Shown: piece by piece, positions 10,020 through 18,700 of the stretch
Position numbering within the stretch: the first letter of the stretch is position 1
How the letters are laid out: each line of letters begins with the position of its first letter
Origin: Methanothrix sp.
GTDB taxonomy: Archaea > Halobacteriota > Methanosarcinia > Methanotrichales > Methanotrichaceae
NCBI RefSeq assembly: GCF_030055635.1
Contig: NZ_JASFYM010000008.1
Location: 1-64,000 of the forward strand
Length of the DNA stretch: 64,000 nt
Reading direction: 5' to 3'
Notes under the pieces: generated by a model
Databases searched by the model: none
Told to the model about the DNA's origin: nothing
The model's input: the letters and a program-made list of their open reading frames with translations, nothing else
Program-made: the position numbers and the translations under genes

Positions 10020-10691
10020 CTACAGATCTGAGTACGAGCCTTTAAGCTTATCCTCCAGGAGGGAGAGGTGCCTCTCCAGGGCCTGTATCTGGAGGGCGTT
10101 TGTTATATCACCGCGCGTCCTCTCTATCATCGACCTCGCCAGATCCGTCTTCCGGCGGAGCCCGCGCATTATCGCCTCAGGGTAATCGAACCTCATGAGC
10201 ATGTGGTAGATCTCCTCCATTATCTCGAGGAGAACCTCACCATCCTCAGGTCTGCCGTTTCTTATGAATTCCAGTATGCTCCGCCTGAGCTCGCCCGTCA
10301 GATCGCCAAGGCCGCCGAGATAGCTTACCGGATCGACATCGAGATCCTCATGCGTTGGCATCCTCCCCTCGAATATCAGGGAGAAGAGAGCGCTCGCCTC
10401 AACGAACTCCTGCTCAGCATCGTCCACAAATCCTGAGTACCTCACGTCATGATGCGTGGCCAAGAGGTCCTTTATAGCGCTGAGGTGCTCACGCGCCTCT
10501 CTGAGGAGACGCTCCGCCTCGCTCCGCTCTCTTCTGTGAACGGCGCGTATGGCTGTTGATGACAATCTGATCACGATTCTGGAGAGCCTCAGCGACTCTT
10601 CCCTGGCAGCATCCTTCTCATCGAAGTGTTTGAGAAGCGTATCTATGAGATCATCCAGATCGTTTCCGGGTGATTCATTTTCTGGCTTCAT
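10020..10691 (-). CDS. Translin/TRAX-family RNA-processing protein
   Basis: An all-helical protein of 223 residues that matches the archaeal translin family. Supporting features are a RREAREHLSAIK-like helix, QEFVEASALFSLI, and the DYLGGLGDLTGELRR-type segment (here SYLGGLGDLTGELRR). Translin/TRAX proteins bind and cut single-stranded RNA; archaeal homologues form TRAX-like nucleases. ATG at 10691 is chosen; an in-frame GTG at 10721 adds ten residues with no better ribosome site. It lies 3 nt ahead of sepS, which suggests co-transcription with tRNA charging. The link may be functional (tRNA or RNA quality control) but that is inference. Confidence 0.82.
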   Translation of the reverse strand: MKPENESPGNDLDDLIDTLLKHFDEKDAAREESLRLSRIVIRLSSTAIRAVHRRERSEAERLLREAREHLSAIKDLLATHHDVRYSGFVDDAEQEFVEASALFSLIFEGRMPTHEDLDVDPVSYLGGLGDLTGELRRSILEFIRNGRPEDGEVLLEIMEEIYHMLMRFDYPEAIMRGLRRKTDLARSMIERTRGDITNALQIQALERHLSLLEDKLKGSYSDL

Positions 10692-10734
10692 ATTGTGGAT
10701 CTGCGGGCTGGATCCAAGCACTTGGAACCGCGCG

Positions 10735-11496
10735 TTACATGAACCTTCTTATCCTGCTCAGGCTCGTCTGACCCTGTACGAGGGATCTGGCCTCTGTGAC
10801 GTACCTGCCTCTGTATCCGTTTAGCGAGGAGAATACCATCTGCCAATCAACGGTCCCTGAGCCGACAGGAAGGTGCTCATCCCTCTCCCCGTGGTTGTCA
10901 TGTATGTGGATGTGTGATATCCTGTCTTTGAGCTGCAGAAACTCCTTCAGGTTCCCGTTTGTGTTTGCGTGGCCCACATCGAGCGTGAACCCGAGGTTCT
11001 CCCTGTCGACTGTGTCAATGATTCCGACGATCTCGAACGGCGCCCTTCCCAGGAGTGTGGGTATGTTGACCATGTTCTCGACAGCAATTGTGATTCCCAG
11101 ATCCTCTGCATGATCGCATATGCTCCTTATCCCGAGAATGTTCTGCTCCCACGCGCGGTCCGGCACCTGCGTCCCGAGAGGGGAGAGATGTCCCGGGTGA
11201 ACGACTGCAAGCTCTGCGAAATCCGCTGCCAGTGTCAGGCAGCTCTTCATCTGCCTGACGCTCTCCTCCCATATCGGCTGGTTCACCGATGCGAGGTTCA
11301 GATCAGAGTAGGGCAGATGCAGTGTTATAACCAGATCCGTGGTCTCCGCTATCTTCCTCGCCTCATCCACATTCTCTTCGGTGAGCCGCTGCATTCCCTC
11401 GCAGACGATCTCCCAGCCCGTGTATCCTAAATCCTCAAGCTGGTACGCCCAGTCGAACGGCCTGTCCACCAGCGCGCTTGAGGAGAAACTTATCAT
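10735..11496 (-). CDS. Sugar phosphate isomerase/epimerase-like TIM barrel
   Basis: A 253-residue member of the xylose isomerase-like/AP endonuclease 2 superfamily. Metal-ligand motifs can be seen: AVENM (Glu), TLDVGHAN (Asp, His), HIHIHDNHG (His cluster) and VTEARS (Glu). The family covers sugar isomerases, epimerases and endonuclease IV-like enzymes; this sequence is closer to the isomerase/epimerase branch and lacks the longer endonuclease IV signature. Its start overlaps the UPF0201 gene by 4 nt, so the two are translationally coupled. The substrate is unknown. Confidence 0.85.
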   Translation of the reverse strand: MISFSSSALVDRPFDWAYQLEDLGYTGWEIVCEGMQRLTEENVDEARKIAETTDLVITLHLPYSDLNLASVNQPIWEESVRQMKSCLTLAADFAELAVVHPGHLSPLGTQVPDRAWEQNILGIRSICDHAEDLGITIAVENMVNIPTLLGRAPFEIVGIIDTVDRENLGFTLDVGHANTNGNLKEFLQLKDRISHIHIHDNHGERDEHLPVGSGTVDWQMVFSSLNGYRGRYVTEARSLVQGQTSLSRIRRFM

Positions 11497-11918
11497 GCCT
11501 CCACCTCATCAAGCTCTATCTCCATTACAGGCTTCCCATCGACGGTCCGGGGCGCGAGCCAGTCGATGACCCTCTCACTGCCGGAGATCTCGACGTGAAT
11601 CGATCCGAGCGGCTCCTCATCTGGCGGGAAGCCCACACGCCCCATATACGCCCCAGGCTTGCTTATCCTGAACTGATAGGAATCTCCGATCCTTCCAGCA
11701 AGCATCACAGACCTCGCTGTATCAAGTATCCTCTCATCTCTCAGTATCTTGCGGAAAACCCCGAGAGAGGATATCCCTCCGTAGCCCTGCACCATATCAT
11801 CCCTTATGTCGAGCGTCAGGCCTGGAAATATGCGCTCTATGGCCATCACAACCCTTTCCACCCTCTCGGTGGGCTTCACCAATACGCGGACTGTGACCTC
11901 GATCATGCTCATATCCAT
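11493..11918 (-). CDS. UPF0201 family protein (predicted RNA-binding)
   Basis: A 141-residue protein matching the archaeal UPF0201 family, which is related to RNA-binding folds seen near ribosomal and exosome genes. There are three closely spaced in-frame ATGs (11918, 11912, 11906); MIEVTVRV from 11906 is the common family start. No Shine-Dalgarno is evident, and a TATA-like TGTAAATC about 25 nt upstream would fit a nearly leaderless mRNA. Gene order, between prf1 and an isomerase, gives no direct clue to the role. Confidence 0.82.
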   Translation of the reverse strand: MDMSMIEVTVRVLVKPTERVERVVMAIERIFPGLTLDIRDDMVQGYGGISSLGVFRKILRDERILDTARSVMLAGRIGDSYQFRISKPGAYMGRVGFPPDEEPLGSIHVEISGSERVIDWLAPRTVDGKPVMEIELDEVEA

Positions 11919-11981
11919 TTGTTTACATACAAATACAAGATTTACATGCTCAGTTCCTTAGACCCAGCAGCATGAAGACAT

Positions 11982-13223
11982 TCAGCGGTGCGATGTCTTG
12001 TACCTCAGCACAGCCGCGATCCCGCCGAAGGCATGCAGGAGCTGCGCGCCCTCCTCGAAGTCTGTGGATATGATCCTCACAGCTGCTCCGCTCTGTTCCG
12101 CCAGCTGGGAGAGCTCTGTTATCAGATCCACCTCCTCCGTTATCGTGAGGGGCGAGCCGCACTTGGGGCATGTCCCTATCGCCGGGGACGATGGTGTTCT
12201 TGTTCTCTCATCAGAGTAATCACAGCTCTGGTTCTGGCATCTGACCTTGACCCTGGTCTTTCTGAGCTCCTCAGAGAGGAGAAGGAGATCCACCGCGCCC
12301 AGTGCGAGGTTCTGACGCACCTCTTTCTCTCCGTATGATGCGAGACCTTTATCGCTTACGAGCTCTTTCATGAAGCGTCGCATGGCCAGCTTCTCCTGGG
12401 TGAGCTCAAGGTCCAGAAGCCTGTCCTGCGCAGCCTCGACGAGCTCCGAGAGGCCTGCCTCATCTGTGTAGGATACATCGAACGCATCCAGTATCTTCTT
12501 CTGGAGCTCGTGATGCAGGAAGTTCCCGGCGACGAACTCCTCCTTCGTCGGGGATGGACCGCCTATGAGTATGCCCTGCAGCTCCTTAGGATCTATGCTA
12601 AGAAACGCATCGTTCGCCGCCTCCCCGATCCTCTTGTAGAAGTCGTGGATCGCTATGAGCCTCAGCTGCTGGAACCTGTGAGAAGACTGACCCCCCTTCC
12701 TCTGCTTTCCAGGAACTGTGGATGTGAGATGCTTCAGAGGCTCGATCCTCTTTCCCTTGAGTATGCCTATGGTCGCCTCTCTCCTGTCGAGAACTATCAG
12801 ACCGAATGTCTTCTTCTCAGATAGCATGTCCTCAAGCGGCGTGAGGAGAAACGATGAATCGCAGTGGTAGCGGTATGTGGTGATCGGCTCCGGCGGCTCT
12901 ATGACCTTTGTGTACATGTCTGTCCTGTTGCCACCGATGTCCACAGCGCCTATGAAGAGCACGACGCCGTTCTCGGGGGCTCTCGGGATGAGCCTGAGCC
13001 TGGCCATCGCTGACTCCAGTGCGCTCTGGACATTGGTCCTCGTGAGCTTCGACTTTATGTTGGCAGCCTGGCCGTGCTCCTCCCTGAGCTGGGCCATCAC
13101 ATCCGATATCTGCTTGTCGGGGGGTATGTACAGGGAGATGAGCTCTGTGCCCCTTCCCGATTTTGATCTGAGCTCATCCAGCAGACGCTTGAACTCGTAC
13201 TTTTCCTGTGCAGAGATCTCCAT
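11982..13223 (-). CDS. prf1: Peptide chain release factor aRF1
   Basis: A 413-residue archaeal/eukaryotic-type class I release factor. The stop-codon recognition motif NIKS is at residues 55-58, the catalytic GGQ lies near 177-179, and the C-terminal domain carries two CxxC-type pairs (CQNQSCDYSD and CPKCGSP) that form a mini zinc domain. It terminates translation at all three stop codons. It has its own promoter (TATA at 13267-13274), and GAGGAGAG lies 6 nt before the ATG. It heads a long minus-strand run toward mtnA. Confidence 0.97.
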   Translation of the reverse strand: MEISAQEKYEFKRLLDELRSKSGRGTELISLYIPPDKQISDVMAQLREEHGQAANIKSKLTRTNVQSALESAMARLRLIPRAPENGVVLFIGAVDIGGNRTDMYTKVIEPPEPITTYRYHCDSSFLLTPLEDMLSEKKTFGLIVLDRREATIGILKGKRIEPLKHLTSTVPGKQRKGGQSSHRFQQLRLIAIHDFYKRIGEAANDAFLSIDPKELQGILIGGPSPTKEEFVAGNFLHHELQKKILDAFDVSYTDEAGLSELVEAAQDRLLDLELTQEKLAMRRFMKELVSDKGLASYGEKEVRQNLALGAVDLLLLSEELRKTRVKVRCQNQSCDYSDERTRTPSSPAIGTCPKCGSPLTITEEVDLITELSQLAEQSGAAVRIISTDFEEGAQLLHAFGGIAAVLRYKTSHR

Positions 13224-13266
13224 CTTCTCTCCTCAGATTGATACTGGCTGAAGTAGCCACAGACCT

Positions 13267-13274
13267 AGATAAAA
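13267..13274 (-). promoter_or_regulatory. TATA box for prf1
   Basis: Minus-strand TTTTATCT preceded by CAAAGGA. It lies about 45 nt before the prf1 ATG, giving a short leader with the GAGGAGAG ribosome site. Confidence 0.6.
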
Positions 13275-13555
13275 TCCTTTGCGTAGCTCGATGCAGGGAT
13301 ACCCAACAAATGCTAGCGTCGGGCAGCTCAGTCTCCTTGAGTCGATATGCGGTTGTGTACTCCTATAACTGAATCCAGAGGCATGCGACCTAATAGGTTA
13401 ATGTAGCATTATGCCGGTGCATGCTGGTTCATGAAGGCCCCTTCAGCTATTCGAGTACACGGCCCGATATGCGTGTATCATGTAAATCAACATTTATGGA
13501 TTTGTATTTTTCTATTCAGTTTTCCAAAATTGTCGAATTTGCCTCGGATAATGTT
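13275..13555. other. Intergenic DNA, no gene found
   Basis: AT-rich toward the right end. Words such as TGTACTC (near 13358) and CAGCTATTCGAGTACAC (near 13445) recur in intergenic DNA at 43328 and 43857, so part may be decayed dispersed repeat. I found no tRNA or convincing coding frame. Confidence 0.5.
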
Positions 13556-13563
13556 TATATATC
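13556..13563 (+). promoter_or_regulatory. TATA box for the 13.6 kb permease operon
   Basis: Perfect TTTATATA in an AT-rich stretch. The expected start of transcription is near 13586, a few bases before the TTG at 13594. Confidence 0.65.
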
Positions 13564-13593
13564 AATTAAGATCGATACGTTCTGGGTGGTAGC

Positions 13594-13872
13594 TTGCTGG
13601 ACAAGGTCTTTGGAAGGATGAGTGGTGGCTGCTGCGGGCGTGTTGTCAGCCTTCAGCAGATAAACGTCGGAGGGCGCATCATAGGCATCATGGGGATGAA
13701 CGAGGTCTTCCAGGAATACTTCAAAAAGGGAAAGACGCCTGACGACTCGACCGGCGATGAGCTTGTAAAGGACCTCAGAAAATTCAACTACATCGCTGAG
13801 GGAGCGGAACAGATTTACAAAGAGGCATTCTTGAGGGAGTACAGGCGGTATTACGAGGCCAGAACGAAGTAG
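13594..13872 (+). CDS. Small Cys-Cys protein linked to a permease
   Basis: A 92-residue protein I cannot assign to a named family with certainty. It begins near a MSGGCCG segment and ends in a charged, helical region (DELVKDLRKFNYIAEGAEQIY). TTG at 13594 has GGGTGGT at the right spacing; ATG at 13618 (MSGGCC) is the alternative but its ribosome site would touch the start codon. The Cys pair and the permease 70 bp downstream suggest a small metal- or thiol-handling partner. That role is inference. Confidence 0.65.
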   Translation: MLDKVFGRMSGGCCGRVVSLQQINVGGRIIGIMGMNEVFQEYFKKGKTPDDSTGDELVKDLRKFNYIAEGAEQIYKEAFLREYRRYYEARTK

Positions 13873-13944
13873 AGCGGAGCATCATCCGCTCATCTTCATA
13901 TTTTTCGATGCCAGATACCTGATGCGTTACCTGCATCATAGCTC

Positions 13945-14850
13945 TTGGTATTCGGGGTGGTTGGGGTGTTTTATGACAATTTGGCGGTGGCCATAAATTT
14001 CTTTATGAAGATCGCATTGGAATTGACCGTTTTGTTCATAGGCGTGACATTTCTCGTAGGACTCCTTCACGAGTACGTACCTGAGGAGAGTGTAAAGAGA
14101 GCTCTTGGGGGCAGGAATGTTGTTGCAGGAAGCGTTTTAGGCGCGGGTTTTGGAGCACTCACGCCGTTCTGTTCCTGCTCAACAATACCGCTGCTTCTTG
14201 GTATGCTCAATGCCGGCGTGCCCTTTGCAGCTTGTATGTCATTCTTGTTCTCTTCACCGCTGCTAAATCCCGTGATACTATCGCTCTTCGTTGTGCTGCT
14301 TGGATGGAGGGTTGCTCTGCTGTACCTCACAATAACCTTCGTGGTTGCTGTTTCAGCCGGCCTGCTACTGGATGCCCTTGGCTTCGAGTCGCAGGTGAGA
14401 TCTGTGGCTTTCGTGAGGGATGATCAGCATGCACGGGATGCAGGATCGAGGATACGCAGATCGGCGGATTTCGCCCTAACGCTCTTCCGCCAGCTCATGC
14501 CGTATCTTCTGCTTGGTGCGGGCATTGGTGCGTTCATCTACGGTTTTGTGCCGTCAGATCTCGTAGTTAAGGTTGCTGGGCGGGATAACCCTCTTGCGAT
14601 CCCCGCGGCTGCCCTCATCGGCATTCCTCTCTATATCAGGGCAGAGACGATCCTTCCAATCGGCCTGGCTCTCATCGAGAAGGGCATGAGCGTCGGGGCT
14701 GTGCTCGCGCTCGTCATAGGTGGTGCTGGAGCAAGCATTCCGGAGCTCTCCTTGCTGTCAGCTATGTTCGAGAAGAGGTTGCTTGCGGCATTTGTGCTCA
14801 CCATCCTCACCACAGCAGTGAGTGCAGGTTACCTGACAAACCTGCTGTAG
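13945..14850 (+). CDS. UPF0718/DUF318-type permease
   Basis: A polytopic membrane protein of 301 residues with about eight hydrophobic helices in two halves. The first half holds GAGFGALTPFCSCSTIPLL, with the CSCS motif characteristic of this permease family; the second half repeats the pattern less exactly (GIPLYIRAETILPIGLAL). Family members are linked to metal, arsenic or sulfur-compound efflux, but the substrate here is unknown. The start is uncertain: TTG 13945, or GTG in the following GGGTGGTTGGG stretch. It is likely co-transcribed with the small Cys protein upstream. Confidence 0.85.
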   Translation: MVFGVVGVFYDNLAVAINFFMKIALELTVLFIGVTFLVGLLHEYVPEESVKRALGGRNVVAGSVLGAGFGALTPFCSCSTIPLLLGMLNAGVPFAACMSFLFSSPLLNPVILSLFVVLLGWRVALLYLTITFVVAVSAGLLLDALGFESQVRSVAFVRDDQHARDAGSRIRRSADFALTLFRQLMPYLLLGAGIGAFIYGFVPSDLVVKVAGRDNPLAIPAAALIGIPLYIRAETILPIGLALIEKGMSVGAVLALVIGGAGASIPELSLLSAMFEKRLLAAFVLTILTTAVSAGYLTNLL

Positions 14851-15112
14851 GTCATGTTTTTAACTCGCAGGAGCGAAGAAGGACGTTTCCGTCTTCATGC
14901 AGTGAAGCTGAGCATGCAACGCGAACGGTCAGATATTGTTTAGGTGGTGAACTTCTTTCTGATGGAGCTGCCGCCCGGAGCCTGCATCGTTGTGATGAGG
15001 TTCCAGCAATGAATCTCAGCTCCTTCACACCACGATGGTTCGCACATCATAAGAGTGCAGCTGCGCGCATCGTTCTCTTAAGCTCCCCATGCATCGAGCT
15101 CAGCTTCCGAGC
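14851..15112. other. Intergenic DNA between convergent genes
   Basis: 260 bp between the permease and the TIR gene, which point at each other. I see no gene, clear hairpin terminator or repeat. Confidence 0.5.
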
Positions 15113-15676
15113 TCAATCCGCAATGGGCGAGAACGTCCTCGGGTCGAGTGAGATCGAAGCCTCACAGAAAGAGCATGCTGTCTCAAGGTACCTGTTCTCG
15201 CTTATTGCGCGGTCCACATTCTCCTGAGGCGTGAGGTACTGAGTCATCTCCTCTCCGCATATCGGGCACCTGACCCTGAGCCACTCCAGCCTGGTGAGGG
15301 ATCTGACGATTCTTATCAGATCCGCCACAGCGTTCGCGAATGTGCCTGATGAGAACGTGATGGGTACAATATCCTCTATGAAGAATGGCATCTCCACTCC
15401 GTTCTCTGCGATCGGAATTATGAGATGATCTATCGCCCTGGCAAACCCGATCTCCATGTTGACCGTTCTGGAGAATATCGAGTTTGATGTCACTATGGGC
15501 ACAAAGCATTCCGATGATCTTATGCCGAAGGATGCCCGCTCTCCCCTGGAGATGCCGCGATGGTATCTGAACTGAGATGTGAGCGTATCGATAAAGATGC
15601 GATACAGCGCAGAGCTGAGATCCCCCGCAAGATCAGCGTCAGACTGGCTGTGAGATATGTATATCTTGGAGATCAT
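15113..15676 (-). CDS. TIR-domain protein with a C-terminal zinc ribbon
   Basis: A 187-residue protein. Residues 1-125 look like a TIR fold: opening KIYISHSQSDADLA (the beta-A/alpha-A box), SECFVPIVTSNS (box 2-like), and NMEIGFARAI, whose Glu matches the catalytic Glu of TIR NADases. Residues 135-180 hold two Cys pairs, CPICGEE and CSFCEAS, as in a zinc ribbon. TIR domains act in prokaryotic immunity by consuming or converting NAD. There is no neighbouring effector or Thoeris-like partner; the gene stands alone with its 3' end facing the permease. The function is therefore open. Confidence 0.78.
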   Translation of the reverse strand: MISKIYISHSQSDADLAGDLSSALYRIFIDTLTSQFRYHRGISRGERASFGIRSSECFVPIVTSNSIFSRTVNMEIGFARAIDHLIIPIAENGVEMPFFIEDIVPITFSSGTFANAVADLIRIVRSLTRLEWLRVRCPICGEEMTQYLTPQENVDRAISENRYLETACSFCEASISLDPRTFSPIAD

Positions 15677-16135
15677 GCTTTATCCAGGCCTCGAACAAGG
15701 GCGCATAACTGGATACGGTCCACCCATCAAACAGGCCCCCTCTCCCCAATCATGCTGGCACATGAACATCTTTCTGGCGTCCGCAGAGATCAGGACGCTT
15801 CAGACTTCCATGCGTATGTACATCACGAAACATTATAAGCCTTGTGAAATCTGAGAAAGTGTGACCCTCGTCGCTTTTAATGCTTTATTTTGGACCTCCT
15901 CTCCGGCCTTGATGACCGAGCTTGCGCCCAGCTGCTCTCTCTGTCAGGGCTCTCAACAAGATCAAAGTGATCAGAGGGCTGTACCGAAAGCTGTCGAGAG
16001 CCCGAAAGATATGCTAGCCCATTCAGTCCGAGGGTTAATATAGAGGTATGTGTCTTAGTAGCATACCAGCATCACTGAGGCCTCATGCCAGTCTAGCTGG
16101 AAGTCCAAAGTCCATCCCTGAGCAGGGGAGGTATT
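15677..16135. other. Intergenic DNA and leader of the shikimate operon
   Basis: 460 bp without a gene. It contains the TATA box at 16035-16042 and a leader of about 70 nt. CCCTGAGCAGGG near 16116 forms a small hairpin that partly covers the GGGGAGGT ribosome site at 16125-16132. A longer inverted pair (CTCTCAAC and GAGAGCCC around 15945-16005) could form another stem. Otherwise nothing is evident. Confidence 0.5.
16035..16042 (+). promoter_or_regulatory. TATA box for dehydroquinate synthase II
   Basis: TTAATATA with upstream CCGAGGG. It is placed about 100 bp before the ATG at 16136. Confidence 0.55.
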
Positions 16136-17224
16136 ATGAAAGAGAAATGGCTCATGGCGCTTGCACCTGAATGGGATGATGTAAAGCCGCTCATAACCAC
16201 AGCACTCGAGTCCGGCTTCGACTTTGTGGTTGTGAACAGAGATCACATAGACCTTGTGAGGGAGCTCGGCAGCATAAAGATCGCTTGCTTTGGACGCGAG
16301 CGTGGCTCCGAGGATCTTCTTATACTTGATCCATCCGTGCCCAGGGTGAGTCAGATCGAGACCGTCGAGAAGATGGGCAGGCCCATTGGGGGGTATGTCG
16401 AGATACGCTCCAAGGATGATGAGATATTCGCCACAGAGCTCGGCAAACATGTTGATCATCTCCTCATTGTCGGAACCGACTGGAAGGTCATACCCCTGGA
16501 GAACATGATCGCAGCACTCCAGGGATACGAGTGCAGGATAATCAGCTGTGTCCGCTCCTCAGAGGAGGCCGAGGTAGCCCTCTCCACGCTTGAGCATGGC
16601 GCTGATGGCGTGCTTCTCGATACCAGGGACCCCTCTGAGATCAAGCGTGTGCAGGCGGCTGCAGAGCGCCTGGGGATGAGCAGGATAGATCTGAAGGCCG
16701 CAACCGTGGTCGCTGTCAAACCGGTCGGCATGGGCGACAGGGTGTGCGTAGATACCTGCAGCCTAATGCGGAGAGGCGAGGGGATGCTTGTGGGATCACA
16801 GTCGAGAGCGTTCTTCCTGGTCCAGAGCGAGGCTGAGGAGAGTCCATATGTTGCAGCCAGGCCGTTCCGCGTGAACGCCGGAGCTGTTCATGCATACATA
16901 CGGGTTGGGGAAAAAACCAGGTACCTCTCCGAGCTCAAGAGCGGCGATGAGGTCACGATCGTGGATAAGGACGGGATGACGAGAAGCGCAGTCGTCGGCA
17001 GGGTCAAGATCGAACGGAGGCCGATGATACTTGTCGAGGCTGAGGTCGATGGCGACAGGGTGAGCACGCTTCTCCAGAATGCGGAGACGATAAAGCTCGT
17101 ATCCCATGACGGAACTCCGATATCGGTGGCTGAGCTGAAGCCTGGCGACAAGGTTCTGGTGCATATGGAGAGCAGCGCGCGGCACTTCGGCATGAGCATC
17201 GAGGAGACGATAATCGAGAGATGA
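16136..17224 (+). CDS. aroB': 3-dehydroquinate synthase II (archaeal AroB')
   Basis: A 362-residue protein of the archaeal dehydroquinate synthase II family, unrelated to bacterial AroB. It makes 3-dehydroquinate from 2-amino-3,7-dideoxy-threo-hept-6-ulosonate, the methanogen entry into aromatic amino acids. Family features include VGMGDRVCVDTCSLMRRGEG, LVGSQSRAFFLVQSE, RPFRVNAGAVHAY, and the closing MSIEETI segment. A strong GGGGAGGT ribosome site sits just before the ATG. aroD follows 42 nt downstream, so the two pathway steps are made together. Confidence 0.95.
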   Translation: MKEKWLMALAPEWDDVKPLITTALESGFDFVVVNRDHIDLVRELGSIKIACFGRERGSEDLLILDPSVPRVSQIETVEKMGRPIGGYVEIRSKDDEIFATELGKHVDHLLIVGTDWKVIPLENMIAALQGYECRIISCVRSSEEAEVALSTLEHGADGVLLDTRDPSEIKRVQAAAERLGMSRIDLKAATVVAVKPVGMGDRVCVDTCSLMRRGEGMLVGSQSRAFFLVQSEAEESPYVAARPFRVNAGAVHAYIRVGEKTRYLSELKSGDEVTIVDKDGMTRSAVVGRVKIERRPMILVEAEVDGDRVSTLLQNAETIKLVSHDGTPISVAELKPGDKVLVHMESSARHFGMSIEETIIER

Positions 17225-17266
17225 GCATTCACCGCTGATGTCCAACACTGGAGACGTGCGTGGGAG

Positions 17267-17947
17267 ATGTGCTTCAGAACGCTTGATCTTAACGGGTTTA
17301 GAATCAAAACCCCTGCGATCGTTGCATCGCTCGGGTCGGATGCTGAGCGCTCCGCGAAGATCGCCGAGGCGCAGGGGGCGGACATCATAGAGGTGCGTCT
17401 CGATCTTCTCGAGGATCCCGGTGTGATAAGAGACATAAGGTCCACAGTATCGCTGCCGCTGATGGCAACGAACCGCATCTCGTCAGAGGGCGGCTCCTTC
17501 AGGGGGTCGGAGGAGCTGAGGATAGGCATTCTCATGGAAGCTTCGCGCTTCTCCGATATCATCGACATCGAGCTGATGGCGCCAGGCAGGAACAGGCTGA
17601 TGGAGGAGATCTCATGCCCTGCTCTGGTATCTTATCACGACTTCAATGGCGTGCCAGACAACATGCGATCCATAATAGAGGACGCCAGGCGCGCGGGCGC
17701 CGATGTGGTGAAGATAGCCGTCACCCCACACACCATGCGGGAGACGCTGGATCTACTGAGGATTCTTCTGGACGAATCACATCCCCTGTGCGTGATCGGC
17801 ATGGGCGCTGTTGGGAGGCATCTGAGGGCTGTGGCCCCACTCTACGGATCTGTGCTGACCTACGGCTACGTGACAGAGCCCACCGCTCCAGGTCAGATGA
17901 GCGTCAGGGAGCTGGATATCGCTCTCAGGTGCCTTGGCGCAAGATGA
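17267..17947 (+). CDS. aroD: Type I 3-dehydroquinate dehydratase
   Basis: A 226-residue class I enzyme. EVRLDLL near residue 43, SYHDFNG with the catalytic His near 120, VVKIAVTP with the Schiff-base Lys near 146, and the GAVGRHLRA-type region are all present. It converts 3-dehydroquinate to 3-dehydroshikimate, the step after the upstream gene's product. ATG at 17267 gives a normal length. A predicted small RNA ends toward its 3' side on the other strand. Confidence 0.95.
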   Translation: MCFRTLDLNGFRIKTPAIVASLGSDAERSAKIAEAQGADIIEVRLDLLEDPGVIRDIRSTVSLPLMATNRISSEGGSFRGSEELRIGILMEASRFSDIIDIELMAPGRNRLMEEISCPALVSYHDFNGVPDNMRSIIEDARRAGADVVKIAVTPHTMRETLDLLRILLDESHPLCVIGMGAVGRHLRAVAPLYGSVLTYGYVTEPTAPGQMSVRELDIALRCLGAR

Positions 17948-17973
17948 GGCTTAAGCGCCTAAAAGAATAAGGC

Positions 17974-18040
17974 GAAAATGAAAGGAGGGAGCAAAAGTCG
18001 TTTGGGATGTAGGAGGGAGGAAAATGGTACGACTTTTGCC
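17974..18040 (-). ncRNA. Predicted small RNA, copy 1, with anti-SD loop
   Basis: The minus strand has a TATA box at 18064-18071 (TTTATATT), and 24 nt downstream begins GGCAAAAGTCG. This pairs with CGACTTTTGC further on, giving a perfect 11-bp stem with a 27-nt loop that contains CCTCCCTCC and ACATCC. A T-rich tail follows (TTTCATTTT). A homologous unit lies at 28248 on the other strand, with the same promoter spacing, stem and loop words. The loop mimics the anti-Shine-Dalgarno sequence. Expression is inferred, not shown. Confidence 0.55.
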
Positions 18041-18063
18041 ACATCCGCCTACGTCTATAGTCG

Positions 18064-18071
18064 AATATAAA
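18064..18071 (-). promoter_or_regulatory. TATA box of small RNA copy 1
   Basis: Minus-strand TTTATATT with purine-rich CGAAAGA before it. The same box, its upstream CCG and its downstream CGAC are conserved in copy 2 at 28216. Confidence 0.5.
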
Positions 18072-18216
18072 TCTTTCGGTTGCAGTGAGGGCTGTGTGGA
18101 TTTAGGATGCTCGCCTCGGGACTGAACCTCCTGGAGGCGGCGTGAACTCCCTCAGGGAGGAGTGGCTGGCCATTACCATGCATGCGTCATCGGTTCAGGA
18201 TGTGTTTAAAGTGTCT

Positions 18217-18317
18217 GAGGATTCCTAAAAACCCAGTATTTTGGTATAAAAACTCCTTTAATAAAAGCATGCTGCGACATGCCCAGATCATTGAACAAGA
18301 GGTTAATAGGAATCCTC
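18217..18317 (+). mobile_element. Family A miniature element, copy 1
   Basis: A 101-bp non-coding element with perfect terminal inverted repeats GAGGATTCCTA and TAGGAATCCTC. It is flanked on both sides by GTCT, a 4-bp target-site duplication. The interior word TTTTGGTATAAAAACTCC is shared with all other A copies. No coding capacity, so it would have to be moved in trans. Confidence 0.88.
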
Positions 18318-18501
18318 GTCTGGCTCATGCTGTTGAATCGCCGGAGAGGCTCTGTAACCCCACAGCGGCATTCAGCTTCGCCTCTTTCGGATCACCGATC
18401 TGCCGAATCATGGGGATGAGATTGCTAACTTCGCAGGAATCAAGAGCTCTGGACGCGATCGACAGGTACAGGTTGTGCGCTGCGGATTTCTTGACACAAG
18501 C

Positions 18502-18600
18502 GAGGATTCCTAAAAACCAAGCATTTTGGTATAAAGCTCCTTTGATAAAAGCAGGCAGCGACATGCCCAGATCTTGAAAAGGAGGCTGATAGGAATCCTC
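18502..18600 (+). mobile_element. Family A miniature element, copy 2
   Basis: 99 bp with the same terminal repeats (GAGGATTCCTA and AGGAATCCTC) and a 4-bp duplication AAGC on both sides. More diverged inside than copies 1, 4 and 5. Confidence 0.87.
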
Positions 18601-18700
18601 AAGCACATGGCGCACAAAGACCACAATGGAAAGGCCTTAAATATCGGCGAATACGTATTGTGGTTTCGTCAAATCGCAAAATTTCGACGGATGTGTCCCC

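Larger units (their letters stand above)
18072..18635. other. Gene-free stretch with two A elements
   Basis: After the small-RNA promoter come GC-rich hairpin words (ACTCCCTCAGGGAGG near 18147), then A elements at 18217 and 18502. The 180 bp between the A copies shows no gene. The TATA-like TTAAATAT at 18637 probably serves terC. Confidence 0.5.

Noticed and set aside
13275-13555. tRNA candidate around TTCGAGTAC
   Set aside because: A T-loop-like word is present but no acceptor, D or anticodon stems can be drawn around it.
18603-18700. Manganese riboswitch (yybP-ykoY) before terC
   Set aside because: The leader has a simple hairpin but none of the conserved bases of that class.
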